NCBI RefSeq assembly: GCF_036170895.1
Contig: NZ_CP108036.1
Location: 1 to 64,000, forward strand
DNA: 64,000 nt
From: Streptomyces erythrochromogenes
GTDB taxonomy: Bacteria > Actinomycetota > Actinomycetes > Streptomycetales > Streptomycetaceae
Direction of reading: 5' to 3'
Shown here: positions 54,550-63,878 of the stretch, piece by piece
Layout of the letters: every line of letters begins with the position of its first letter
Position numbering within the stretch: the first letter of the stretch is position 1
The notes under the pieces: model-generated
Seen by the model: only the letters and a program-made list of their open reading frames with translations
Database searches by the model: none
Told to the model about the DNA's origin: nothing
Translations under genes and position numbers: made by a program

Positions 54550-54954
54550 GCCCTGCCCAACGCGGCCGGGTCACGCCGGACCCGCGCCGGGCAGACCCGT
54601 GGGGGAACGGATGAAGTTTCCCGGGCGGTATGCGTCCCAACCGTCCAACGACGCGGCACTCCCGGGGTTCCGGCACCTTGACCGCCGGGTGTGAACGCGT
54701 GACAGGGACCGGGGTGACCTGTCGTCCGGCGAGCTGTCCGACTCCGTGGTGGTGGCCGATGGCATGGTGGCCCCTTCTCAGCTCCCCCGAGGCGCAGGCC
54801 GGCTGAGCGTGGCCCCCGGGGCCACGCCACCATGGCCGGGCGCCGACGCTGCGCCCCAGGCCTGTGGTGGGGCCGGGCGGTGGCATGGACAGAGCCCGGC
54901 CGGGGTGACTACGGGCGCCTGGCCGGGCTCTGCGTGCGTGGGATGCCGTTTGCG
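54550..54954. other. Interval without a supported gene
   Basis: Readings are low-complexity, and I see no domain or promoter in it. Confidence 0.4.
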
Positions 54955-55146
54955 TCAGAAGTCCTCGCGCAGGTCGTCGCGCTCGTCGCGGCGCCGCTCC
55001 ATGTCCTCCGGGCGCTGGCCGCCGCGGGAAGGCATGCCGGGCTCGGGGTGCACCGGGTCCTGACCGGGCCGCTGCGGGCGCTGTGGGCGCTGCTGTTCCT
55101 CGCGGACCTTGCCCGGCTCCTGGCGCTTGTCCTGCGTACCGCCCAT
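54955..55146 (-). CDS. Small disordered hydrophilic protein, 63 aa
   Basis: ATG 55146 follows GAGGAG. The product (MGGTQDKRQEPGKVREEQQR at the start, DERDDLREDF at the end) is Gln/Arg/Glu/Pro-rich with no hydrophobic core, like small stress-related or unstructured Streptomyces proteins. It has no obvious partners. Being short, it might be spurious, but the start signal is good. Confidence 0.5.
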   Translation of the reverse strand: MGGTQDKRQEPGKVREEQQRPQRPQRPGQDPVHPEPGMPSRGGQRPEDMERRRDERDDLREDF

Positions 55147-55469
55147 GACGGCGACTCCTCAATGCGTTGCGTGGGGTGGTACTTCCTCCGCCACGCTGAC
55201 ACCCGGAGTCACAGCGCGCACCATTTCAGCTACGTACCGTGGCGGACGGGTGAGCGGCGGCCCGTGCGAATGCGTCACGAGCTTCCCGCCGGCACCCCGG
55301 CCGAGAACGGGAAGCGGGAGGTCATCGCCGGGCCGCCCCCGAAGAACGACAGCGCCCAGGACGGAGAAGGCTCCAACAGCCGCCTGCACACCCGATACAA
55401 GGGGTCGGCCCGCCGGCGCCCGCCGACAGGGATGCCCGTCCCGCGCAGGAGTCTCGCGAGCCGGGCGGG
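55147..55469. other. Interval without a supported gene
   Basis: It holds the start region of the leftward small gene at its left edge. Otherwise I see nothing convincing. Confidence 0.4.
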
Positions 55470-55694
55470 TCAGATGTCGCCGGTCCACACTTCGGGGCCG
55501 CCGCCCTCCCACCGGATCGGCCCCGCCTCGGACAGGTCCACATCTTCCAGGCCGGCCCGGCGCAGGAACTCCGACACATCCGCGGGCGTGAACGCCCGAC
55601 CGAGGTCGGCGTCCACGCCGAGGACGTGCGCGGTGACCTTCCGCCCGCCCTGCGGCGACACGGGATGGATCACGATCTCCGTCTGGTCCGCCAT
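55470..55694 (-). CDS. Small hypothetical protein, 74 aa
   Basis: ATG 55694 starts MADQTEIVIHPVSPQGGRKV; the longer reading from 55730 is Arg-rich and unlikely. The product has two strands, a helix (PADVSEFLRRAGLEDVDLSE) and a C-terminal IRWEGGGPEVW motif. I have seen this small protein type repeatedly in Streptomyces genomes, but no function is known to me. It stands alone. Confidence 0.6.
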   Translation of the reverse strand: MADQTEIVIHPVSPQGGRKVTAHVLGVDADLGRAFTPADVSEFLRRAGLEDVDLSEAGPIRWEGGGPEVWTGDI

Positions 55695-55979
55695 ACAACC
55701 CAGCGTGCGACGTCCCGGGCGGCAGGGCATCCGGAGCGGAGTCCGATTCCGCGTGCTGACCAGCAGTAGAGCGGCCCCGCAGGCGCGCTGGGAGCGGCAA
55801 GAAGTGACGCCTTCTCAGAACTGCTGCGAAGAAGGGGCGTTTGGGGTGGAGACGCCGGGTCAGACGCGTACATGTCGGAGGCCTCGCCGTGGGGGTGGGC
55901 TTCCGGAGGGGGCTCCGTCCCCGTGACGCACCTCCCCCGGCGTCACGGGGCAGGCCCGCCCGCACGACGGGCTGCCGCC

Positions 55980-56881
55980 CGGATCTGCACGGCGCCCAGG
56001 ACGTGGTCCGCTCACAGCTGCACGACGTCTTCTCCGGCATCACGGACGACGCCGAGGAGCGGCGCCGCCTCGAGTCCCGCGCCGCGGGGCTGAAGGCTCT
56101 CGCGACCTGGCATGCCACCCGGGTCGTCCAGGAGTGCCGCGAAGCCTGCGGCGGCGCCGGATACCTCGCGGTCAACCGGTTCGCCGCGCTCAAGGCCGAC
56201 AGCGACGTGTTCACCACCTTCGAAGGCGACAACCACGTCCTTCTGCAGCTCGTCGCCAAGGGGCTGCTCACCGATCAGGCGAGCGCGTTCGAGGACCTCG
56301 ACCAAGCGGGCATGGTCCGCTTCGTCACCGGCCTCGCCGTCGAAACGCTCCTGGAGCGAACCTCCGTCCACAAGCCGCTCGAACGCGAACGCGATCTGCT
56401 GCCCGGCGGCGACGAATGGGACCGGGAAGCCGGACTGCTCGACTCCGACTACCAGCTCGCCATGGTCCGCTTCCAGGAAGAGCACATGCTGGCCGGCCTG
56501 GCCCGCCGGATCAAGAGCGGGACCGACCAGAAGCGGGACCCGGGTGCGGTCTTCTCACAGGTGCAGGACCACGTCGTCGCGCTCGCCCGCGCCCACGTCG
56601 AGCGGCTGGTGACGGAGGCGTTCGTGGAGAAGGTACGCGCGATGCCCGAGGGCGATGAGAAGGTCGCACTGGCCTTGCTGTGCGATCTGTTCGCCCTCTC
56701 GACGATCGAGGCGGACCGGGCCTGGTTCATGGAGCACGGTCGACTGACCGTGCAGCGCTCGAAGACGATCAGCCGCGAGGTGAGCGACCTGTGCCGCAAG
56801 GTCCGGCCGCTCGCGCGCGACCTGGTCGACGCCTGGGACATCCCGCCCGAGATGCTGCGCGCGCCCGATCTCCTGGGTTGA
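55980..56881 (+). pseudogene. Acyl-CoA oxidase/dehydrogenase C-terminal half, truncated
   Basis: The reading LKALATWHATRVVQECREAC, GGAGYLAVNRFAALKADSDV, FTTFEGDNHVLLQLVAKGLL is the FAD-binding C-terminal end of the acyl-CoA dehydrogenase fold, followed by an ACOX-type C-terminal domain to the stop at 56881. The N-terminal substrate and flavin domains are missing. The upstream sequence in frame is Arg/Gly/Pro-rich and unlike protein. A beta-oxidation gene cut off at its 5' side. Confidence 0.8.
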
Positions 56882-57165
56882 GCCCAGCGGGCCCACGTTG
56901 CTACGGCGGGCTGCCCGCCGGTTCACCTGCTGCCCAGCACCCGGACGGCCTCCACAACCAGAGCGGCCATCTCGGCCGGGGGCCGCGTCACAGCGGCCCG
57001 CACCAGAACGTCCATCAACGAAGCCTGCGCCAGCCACGCCCCCGTTCCCGGCCCGCGCGCCGGAAGAACCTGAATGGACGACGAGGCAGCAGGAGAAGCC
57101 GGGGCCGAGCCGGGAACCCGTGGGCGCCGGCTCCTGCCGTGCGGCTCCCGCACCCGCCGCGGAGG
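56882..57165. other. Intergenic with a possible regulator remnant
   Basis: On the minus strand, QASLMDVLVRAAVTRPPAEM, then ALVVEAVRVLGSR to a stop at 56923, looks like the last helix of a TetR-like or helical protein, but the rest is missing. No complete gene. Confidence 0.3.
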
Positions 57166-57243
57166 CCTCTTCGTGTTCCAGGACTGAGTTCCGCAGGGGT
57201 GCCACCTCTTCGTGTTCCAGGACTGAGTTCCGCAGGGGTGCCA
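57166..57243. repeat. Two tandem copies of a 39-bp unit
   Basis: 57166-57204 and 57205-57243 are identical and adjacent. The unit begins CCTCTTCGTGTTCCAGG. It ends right against the paired hairpins upstream of the lipoprotein gene. Confidence 0.9.
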
Positions 57244-57286
57244 CCAGCGTCCTGTCCCCTCCCCGGGGAGGGGGACAGGACGCTGG
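57244..57286. terminator. Long inverted repeat 1 before the lipoprotein gene
   Basis: Arms of about 21 bp (57244-57264 and 57265-57286) pair with a single bulged G and no spacer. It could terminate transcription from the left or act as an operator. Confidence 0.6.
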
Positions 57287-57288
57287 TT

Positions 57289-57325
57289 AGAGTGCGGGCG
57301 GACCGTTCAGGTCCGCTCGCACTCT
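57289..57325 (+). promoter_or_regulatory. Inverted repeat 2 abutting the lipoprotein ribosome-binding site
   Basis: Arms 57289-57304 and 57310-57325 pair over 16 bp with one mismatch around GTTCA. The G-run that serves as the ribosome-binding site (57326-57331) starts immediately after the right arm, and the GTG start is at 57339. If transcribed, this hairpin could limit translation or act as an attenuator. Confidence 0.5.
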
Positions 57326-57338
57326 GGGGGGTTTTCGC

Positions 57339-58103
57339 GTGTCCGAGTACCGTCTCGTCTTCTCCGCCGCACTGGTCACCGCCGGCTGCCTGCTGCTCTC
57401 CGCCTGCGGAGGCACCCCCGCACCCGGCGGCGCCGGCCGCCCGGCAGACGGCACGCGCACCTCCGCCGCGCCCGCCCCCTCGAAGCCGGCGCCCACCGCT
57501 GCGTTGCCGACACCGGGTGCGGCAGGCGAGATACCGGACACCGCGCGACTGGCGGAACTGGCGCTGCAGCCGGGCGAGACCGCCGGGGTCCTGGAGGACG
57601 GGGGCAGCACCCACAGCCTGGACTGGGTCGAGGGGAGACCGCTGTCCCCGGCCGAACTGAAGGACCCCTGTACCACCATGTGGGGCCTGCTCCGCCAGCG
57701 AGGCGCCCACGCCGCCGTCTCCCAGACCTTCGACACCGAGGAACCGGGAAGCCCGACGGTCAACGTACTGTCGTCCTATCCGGGGACCGACGCCTCAACG
57801 GTGTTCGGCCGGCTGCGCACGGCACTCGCGGGCTGTCCCACGGTGGAGGAGGACGGCCGCACGGTCACGACCCGCTACGAAGACCTCGACACGGCGGGCT
57901 TCCCGGAGGACACTCTGCGCATCCGGATGACCATGACCGATGCGGGCTCCACCGGCCCCGCCGAGGTCATCGACCGCATCGTGACCCGGGTCGGCGTGTG
58001 CATCACCGACCTCGGCGCGACAGGGACAGAGCCCTACCCGGGCGTCTCCGAGACGCCCGTCCTGCGCCAGATCGACCGCCTCCGAGCCGCCCAGGGACTC
58101 TGA
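57339..58103 (+). CDS. Secreted lipoprotein, PknH-sensor-like domain
   Basis: 254 residues. A signal peptide with lipobox LLSAC (Cys 23) is followed by a Gly/Pro/Ala-rich linker (about 26-65) and a globular domain (about 70-254). The domain has Cys residues likely to pair (ELKDPCTTMW, RTALAGCP, GVCITDLG), in the manner of PknH-like extracellular sensor domains. The GTG start has a G-run at the right distance. It stands alone, preceded by two hairpins. Role unknown; anchored on the outer face of the membrane. Confidence 0.75.
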   Translation: MSEYRLVFSAALVTAGCLLLSACGGTPAPGGAGRPADGTRTSAAPAPSKPAPTAALPTPGAAGEIPDTARLAELALQPGETAGVLEDGGSTHSLDWVEGRPLSPAELKDPCTTMWGLLRQRGAHAAVSQTFDTEEPGSPTVNVLSSYPGTDASTVFGRLRTALAGCPTVEEDGRTVTTRYEDLDTAGFPEDTLRIRMTMTDAGSTGPAEVIDRIVTRVGVCITDLGATGTEPYPGVSETPVLRQIDRLRAAQGL

Positions 58104-58499
58104 ACCCGGCCTTCCCGACGGCCCCGTCGGGCGGCCCGACCTGCGGCGAGGGCTCTCCCCTGGCCGGGCCGCCGGGGGCCAGGGCAGCTGGCTGAGCGCT
58201 CCAGCAGGCCCCGGTCGCGTGCCTCCCGGATGAAGTCGTCCACCCGGTCCAGGCCCCGCTGGAGGATCCGGCCGAGAACCTGCCGGACGGGCAGGCGGGC
58301 AGTGACGCTGCTCCGGTGGAGCGTGACGACCAGCCGGGAGAACGGCTGACCTCCGCCCCGGCCGGACCGAACGGACGATCCCCGCAGGGACGGGCGCCGC
58401 GGCGACAGCGCGGTCACCCCGGGGATCAGCCCAGGGTGCGGACGAGCGCCGACAGGGGGCAGTTTCAGTCCGCGGGACGCCAGGCGGACACCCGGGTGG

Positions 58500-58890
58500 T
58501 CAGCTCGCGGGGCGGTCGGCGATGTGGCGCTCGCAGACCGCCCGGTACGCCGGGAAGCGCAGAGCGATCTCAGAGAGCCTGGCAACCATCTCCGCACGGC
58601 GGGGCAGCGTTACCCGACCGTCTCTCCTCTTCCCCTCGTCATGAGTCACACCATGTCGGACCATGGACTGTTCGTTGGCGTGGTGCTCCTCGGAGGGCGG
58701 CTGTTGAAGTGGTACTCCTCGGAGGGCAACGAGTCCCATTCAGTATTCGCACCATCGCGCGGCACCATGAACAGCGGACGTGACCGGAGGGCCTCCCCGA
58801 CCCATTGCGCGCGCATGACGATCCCGGGATCATCCGGTGCTGCGTATCCCTCGGCCATGATGCGAAACTGCACGTCCATCACCTCGGCAT
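58500..58890 (-). pseudogene. Decayed unknown gene, two frames
   Basis: The minus strand carries YAEVMDVQFRIMAEGYAAPD, then GIVMRAQWVGEALRSRPLFM in one frame and RRAEMVARLSEIALRFPAYR, then AVCERHIADRPAS and a stop at 58500 in another. A short duplication (CTCCTCGGAGGGC, twice between 58686 and 58725) lies at the junction and probably caused the break. Not recognised. 58104-58499 holds no supported gene. Confidence 0.35.
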
Positions 58891-58896
58891 AGGCGA

Positions 58897-59235
58897 TTGA
58901 GTCGCGCACACCACGTACGCGTCCCGGTCCACCGACCCCTGCGGCAGACCGGCGTTGGCGTACACCGCCTTGCGCCACGCGGCCGGCACCAGCTTCTCGT
59001 CGACCTCGCGCGGCAGCAGCGGCTTGTCCTTCACCCGTCGCGCCAGCGCGGGCAGCCGCTTCACCCCGGCCAGCACCCGCGCGCCGCCGGTCGACGCCGC
59101 CAGCGCCTTCGACTCGCCCAGCAGCGCCAGGAACGGGCGCACCGTCTTATAGCGGGTGGTCACCGCGACCAGCGAGGCCGGCTGGCCCTGGTCGTTCGCG
59201 TACGCCTCACGCCGCGCCGCCGTCCACGCCGACGC
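58897..59235 (-). pseudogene. Fused scraps of a DUF1524 HNH nuclease and a Tn3-family transposase
   Basis: Reading leftward, AARREAYANDQGQPASLVAV (a piece of a secreted DUF1524/HNH nuclease, also present at 62340-62400) runs directly into TTRYKTVRPFLALLGESKAL, then LPALARRVKDKPLLPREVDE and KLVPAAWRKAVYAN, DRDAYVVC, which resembles a Tn3-family TnpA segment. No start or end. A recombination junction near 59158 joined them in frame. Confidence 0.6.
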
Positions 59236-59393
59236 CCCAGCTGGCGGGGAGCGTCATTCGAACCGTGCGGTATTCCCTGTGGGCCGGTAGTGGAGTGCCT
59301 ACGTTGGGCCTGCTGTACCCGGTGGATCGCCTCTCCTCGCGCAGGTGTTGCCCACTGCGGGGTTGGTCCGCGACTCCGTAGGCCACCCGCGGG

Positions 59394-61754
59394 TCACTGG
59401 CGGGCCATGTGCATGCGCATCTCGCTCTCGGCGTCGACGATGAGGTCGCCGGACAGGTCGACGGTGACGCTGTGAAGAGTGCCGGTGAAGCGGAACGGCG
59501 CCTGGTAGTCGGGGGTGACGGCAGATCCGGGATTGGCGCCGCAAGCCATGCCGCCCGGATTGAAGGTGATCGGCGTGGTGACCGGCATCTCGGTCTCGCC
59601 GACGAGGCGGCCGTCGATGTAGAGCTGGGCGCGGCCGGGTGCGCCCTTGCCGTGGGCGATGTCGGGGGCGCCGGTGGGCTCGAACTCGAAGCGCAGCGCG
59701 TGCCGCCCCTCGGGCACGGTTTCGCTGGAGGCGACGTGGTGCAGGGCCCGTTGGACGTAGTTGTGGGCGTAGTGGAGGTGGCCGTCCTTGACGTAGAGGG
59801 ACCAGCCGCCGGCGTTGGTGCCCTGGCAGAGCAGGACGCCCTGCGCGCCGCCGGGCGGGATCTCGACGTCGGCGGTGACGCTGTGGGGGCGGTTGAGGAC
59901 CCGGGGGGCGACTGCGGCGGGCACGGCCTGGGTGCCGGAACGGAAGGTGTAGCTGGTGCGGTTCTCGGTGATCTGCGGGCGCTCGGTCATGATGCGCTGC
60001 AGGACGCTGCCGTCGATCGGCATCACGTTGTACTTGCCGGCCTCCACGTACCACAGCGCGATCATCTCGATGAGTTTGCTGCGGTGCTCCTGGGCGAGGT
60101 TCCGGGTTTCGGCGATGTCCTCGTCGACGTGGTAGAGCTCCCAGTGGTGGGCGTCGAGGTCGTCGAGGTCGGCCATGGTGATCGGAGTGCCGAAGGGCCG
60201 CTCGGCCTCCTCGAACGAGGGACCGGGCCAGGGACAGACCGCCCGCCATCCGTCGTGGTCGATCGCCCGGTGCCCGAGCATCTCGTAGTACTGGGTGTGG
60301 TGGCGGCTCGCCGCGCCAGCGTCGTCGAAGGTGTGCGCGAAGCTGACCCCGTGCAGGGGTGACTGGGTGACCCCCCGAATGGTCGTGGGCGCCTCGATGC
60401 CGAGCACGTCCAGGACGGTGGGCACCATGTCGATGATGTGCGCGAACTGGTCGCGGATCTCACCTCGGGCCTTGATGCCGTCGGGCCAGTGGACGAGGAA
60501 CGGGTCGCTGACGCCGCCGCGGTAGGTCTCCCGCTTCCACCGCCGGAACGGCGTGTTGCCCGCCCAGGTCCATCCCCACGGGTAGTGGTTGAACGTGGAG
60601 GGGCCGCCGAGCTCGTCGATCTGCGTCAGGCTCTCCTCCAGCGTCTCGGGCGCGTTGTTGAAGAACTGCACTTCGTTGGTGGTGCCGGTCGCCCCGCCCT
60701 CGGCGCTCGCACCGTTGTCGGAGACCACCATGATCAGCGTGTTGTCGAACTCGCCTGTCTCCTTCAGGAAGTCCACCAGCCGCCCGATGTGGTGGTCGGT
60801 GTGGGAGAGGAACCCGGCGTAGACCTCCATCATCCGCGCGGCAAGTCTCCTTGCCTCCGGGGACAGCGACTCCCACGTGGGCACGTCCGGATCGCGCGGG
60901 GACAGGCGGGCGTCGGCGGGCACCACGCCGAGCTGCTTCTGCCGGGCGAAGGTCTGCTCGCGGTAGGCGTCCCAGCCGTCGTCGAACCGTCCCCGGTAGC
61001 GGTCGGCCCACTCCTTGGGCACATGGTGCGGGGCATGGGTCGCGCCGGGGCACAGGTTCAGGAAGAACGGCTTGTCCGGGGCGACCTGCTTGGCGTCGGC
61101 GATGAACGACATCGCCCGCTCGACCAGGTCCTCCGTCAGGTGGTAGCCCTCCTGCGGCGTGGCCGGCGGCTCGACCTGGTGGTTGTCGTACACCAGGTCC
61201 GGATACCACTGGCTCGTGTCGCCGCCGAGGAACCCGTAGAACCGCTCGAAGCCCCGCCCCAGCGGCCACCGGTCGTACGGCCCGGCCGCCGACTCCTGCT
61301 CCGAGGGCATCAGGTGCCACTTGCCGACCATGTACGTGTTGTAGCCGTGCTGCAGCAGCATCTCCGACAGGAACCCGTTCTCGAACGGGATCTGCCCGTT
61401 GTAGCCCGGGTAGCCGGTGGCCAGTTCCGTGATCGCGGCCATGCCGTTGGCATGGTGGTTGCGGCCCGTGATGATGCAGGAGCGCGACGGCGAGCACAGC
61501 GCGGTGGTGTGCATGTTGCTGTACAGCAGCCCGCCTGCGGCCAGCGCGTCCAGATTCGGCGTCTCGATCGGACTGCCGTAGCAGCCGAACTGCCCGAACC
61601 CCGTGTCGTCGAACACGATGAACAACACGTTCGGCGCACCCGCCACCGCCCGCACCGGCTGGGGCCACGCCGGACTCGACTCATCGGTCGTCCGCCCGAT
61701 CGCCCCCGGAAACCGCTGCCCCGGCCTGTACTCACTCCACGACGACTGCGCCAT
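59394..61754 (-). CDS. Arylsulfatase-type sulfatase
   Basis: 786 residues from ATG 61754, with GGAG upstream; a longer reading from 61826 adds nothing recognisable. The alkaline-phosphatase-fold sulfatase domain shows FIVFDDTGFGQFGCYG (metal Asp pair), LCSPSRSCIITGR (Cys about 86, to be converted to formylglycine), MVGKWHL, GATHAPHH and SDNG metal ligands. The C-terminal 200 residues (after about 580) form a beta-rich domain with GWSLYVKDGHLHYAHNYV. No signal peptide is visible, so it may be cytoplasmic. It would hydrolyse sulfate esters; the substrate is unknown. No maturase gene is nearby. Flanked by Tn3 and HNH scraps on both sides, suggesting acquisition or translocation. Confidence 0.92.
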   Translation of the reverse strand: MAQSSWSEYRPGQRFPGAIGRTTDESSPAWPQPVRAVAGAPNVLFIVFDDTGFGQFGCYGSPIETPNLDALAAGGLLYSNMHTTALCSPSRSCIITGRNHHANGMAAITELATGYPGYNGQIPFENGFLSEMLLQHGYNTYMVGKWHLMPSEQESAAGPYDRWPLGRGFERFYGFLGGDTSQWYPDLVYDNHQVEPPATPQEGYHLTEDLVERAMSFIADAKQVAPDKPFFLNLCPGATHAPHHVPKEWADRYRGRFDDGWDAYREQTFARQKQLGVVPADARLSPRDPDVPTWESLSPEARRLAARMMEVYAGFLSHTDHHIGRLVDFLKETGEFDNTLIMVVSDNGASAEGGATGTTNEVQFFNNAPETLEESLTQIDELGGPSTFNHYPWGWTWAGNTPFRRWKRETYRGGVSDPFLVHWPDGIKARGEIRDQFAHIIDMVPTVLDVLGIEAPTTIRGVTQSPLHGVSFAHTFDDAGAASRHHTQYYEMLGHRAIDHDGWRAVCPWPGPSFEEAERPFGTPITMADLDDLDAHHWELYHVDEDIAETRNLAQEHRSKLIEMIALWYVEAGKYNVMPIDGSVLQRIMTERPQITENRTSYTFRSGTQAVPAAVAPRVLNRPHSVTADVEIPPGGAQGVLLCQGTNAGGWSLYVKDGHLHYAHNYVQRALHHVASSETVPEGRHALRFEFEPTGAPDIAHGKGAPGRAQLYIDGRLVGETEMPVTTPITFNPGGMACGANPGSAVTPDYQAPFRFTGTLHSVTVDLSGDLIVDAESEMRMHMARQ

Positions 61755-62131
61755 CTGTCTCCGTCCCACCAGCGGCGCGAGCACCGGTGCTGTGTGTGCT
61801 GCTGTGCGACCTGCTGCTGCTACCACAGAGCCCTGCCGCGACGCGGGATCCGTACCGGACGGCCCGGGCAGGAGGCCCCGGCCGGGGCCACGGTCCTGGG
61901 CTACTCCACGCTAGGACGCCGCCACCACCACGGCGAGCGGGCTGCGCCGTCTGGCCCTCCATGCGAGAAGGCGCTACGGGGCGGGGTGTAGGCGACGGTG
62001 CCCCCGCCCCAGCCGGCCACGATGTCGCACAGCCGGTCCTGCTCGTCTTGGTGGTGGATAGGCTGGACAGGTCAGCAGGCTCCTTCCCAGCACCCGGTCG
62101 CCGCCACCCCTTGCAGCTGAGCTGCGGGCCT
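61755..62131. other. Interval without a supported gene
   Basis: Upstream region of the sulfatase, presumably with its promoter. Readings here lack starts and domains. Confidence 0.4.
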
Positions 62132-62420
62132 CTACGAGGCAGCGCGCTCGTAGACGACAGTCGTGTTGGGGCAGTCCTCAGCGAGTCCGAGAAGTGCCTG
62201 GCGCTCAGCCTCGTCGACGGCCAGGTCCCAGCGGAGCTTGGTGGCGACCCAGGTCGCGGCATACGTGTGGTAGGAGCCGTCCGACGGAAGCCACTCCGCC
62301 GGGTCTTTGTCGGCCTTGGACCGTTTGGAGGCGGCGGACACCGCGATCAGCGTGTCCGGGGACGCCTGGTCGTTCGCATACGCCTCCCGGCGTGCGGCAG
62401 ACCACGGGGTCTGTTCCGAG
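62132..62420 (-). pseudogene. C-terminal remnant of a secreted DUF1524 HNH nuclease
   Basis: REAYANDQASPDTLIAVSAA, then SKRSKADKDPAEWLPSDGSY, WVATKLRWDLAVDEAERQAL and a stop at 62132 match the C-terminal half of the secreted GmrSD-like/DUF1524 nucleases common in Streptomyces. The catalytic N-terminal part is missing. Part of the same sequence is repeated at 59160-59235. Confidence 0.7.
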
Positions 62421-62507
62421 TCCGGCCTCGGGGAACATCGGTACAGCGGTCATCGGTGAGAACGATCATGGGGTCTGCTGCGGATCTCCGCGTTCGGGTG
62501 GTGCTGG

Positions 62508-62775
62508 GTCTGGAGGCGTCGCGCAGGTCGATCTCCTCGGCGGTGAGCGGGTCCCCAGGTCGGCGGATGCGGACGGGCGTGGGCCGCATCGGCAGGCCGT
62601 CGTCCGCGGTGGCTTCCTCGGCTTCGGCGAGGGCCCGGTAGAGCGAGGCGACCGATGGGGACTTGCCCGCGTTCTTCCCGGTCTTGATGACCAGCTTCTT
62701 GGCGATCTCGGGGACTGGGAGGCCTTTGTTCTTGAGCGCGACGGCGAAGGTGGGGTCCAGCCAAGGTGAGCCCAA
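62508..62775 (-). pseudogene. C-terminal fragment of a Tn3-type resolvase (serine recombinase)
   Basis: FAVALKNKGLPVPEIAKKLV, then GKSPSVASLYRALAEAEEA, is the helix-turn-helix DNA-binding end of serine resolvases. The catalytic domain is missing on the right, and the tail after TAEEIDLRD is replaced. Together with the Tn3 transposase scrap at 58.9 kb it points to a dismantled Tn3-family transposon. Confidence 0.65.
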
Positions 62776-62871
62776 GAGGGGCAGTGGGATGGCCTTGGTT
62801 TGTTGAAGACCGCCGGCTCGTTCACCGGCTCGGTGCGGGCGCTGCCGGACTGGCGGTGGGGACAGCCGGTC

Positions 62872-63765
62872 CTACTGGCCTGGATCCAGGTCCTGTAGGA
62901 GGCGACCCTGGTGAAGACGTCGGGGTAGCCGTCGGCGCGGCACTGGCCGGGGCCGAGCAGGCCCTCCCGGTGGAAGGAGTTGATGCCCACCAGGGTCGGG
63001 ACGCCGTTCATGCGCAGGACGAGGGGGGCGCCGCCGTCGCCGGAGCAGGTACTCATGTCGGCTTTGGAGGCGGCGCACAGCTTGCTCGCCGTGATGGCCG
63101 GGGAGGTGCCCGTAGGCCCTCTGGCAGAAGTCCAGGTGGACGATCTGTAGGGCGGCCTCCTGCAAGATGCGGGAGGGGGCGGGGAGAACGCCGGCCAGGG
63201 CTCCCCAGCCGGCGACGGTGGCCATCTTGCCGACGTACTCGGCGTCGGAGCCGGCCGTAGTGGGAAGGCCGCTCGGCTGGATGTTCGAGCGAAATTGGAC
63301 CCGTTGGGCGAGGGTGAGGACTGCGAGGTCGCCTTCGTGGGTGCTGGGGTTGTAGCCGGGGTGGGGCAGGAGCCGGTCGACGTTGTAGTCCAAGGAGACG
63401 GCCTCGTCTGATGTGCGGAGATCGTGTTCGCCCAGCCGGACCCCAACCTCTGCCGGGCTGGTGCCCCCGTCAACGAGGCAGTGGGCCGCGGTGAGGACGT
63501 GTTGCGAGTCGATCAGGGCTCCCCCGCACTTGGGGGCCCACTTCCCTCCCGAAGCGGTACTGATCATGGCCAGCCAGGGGTGGCTGGCGACGGCGGCCTC
63601 TTGGCCCCCTGTGCAGTCCGGGCAGGACCGGCCGAGCGAGGCGATCATCCAGCCCCCGATCGCGACGGTCGTCCCGCAGTTCCCGCAGTGGTCGATGTCG
63701 GGCGTGGGACAGGTTGCCGGGAGCGGCGCGGAAGTCCTGGTTCCCCAAGCAGGCTGGCGCCGCAC
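62872..63765 (-). pseudogene. Trypsin-like serine protease, frameshifted and lacking the active Ser
   Basis: The minus strand encodes a chymotrypsin-fold domain: CTGGQEAAVASHPWLAMI, LTAAHCLV (His), EGDLAVLTLAQ (Asp) and VAGWGAL. Near 63110 one extra base changes the frame. In the second frame ITASKLCAASKADMSTCSGD continues with GGAPLVLRMNGVPTLVGINS and YPDVFTRVASYRTWI. The motif that should be GDSGGP is GDGGAP, so the catalytic Ser is Gly. There is no signal peptide at the present start. Clearly a non-functional protease. Confidence 0.75.
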
Positions 63766-63878
63766 GTCTCATGCAGCGAGCCCCGGTACACCTCGACCTT
63801 CCCCGCCCTCGCGGCTAGAGGCAATATGGCTGCCAATCCAGCACAACTGGGATCACAGAGCACTGGGGAGGCGCAGCG

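Noticed and set aside
57166..57243. Two identical 39-bp units as a minimal CRISPR
   Set aside because: The copies are directly adjacent with no spacer.
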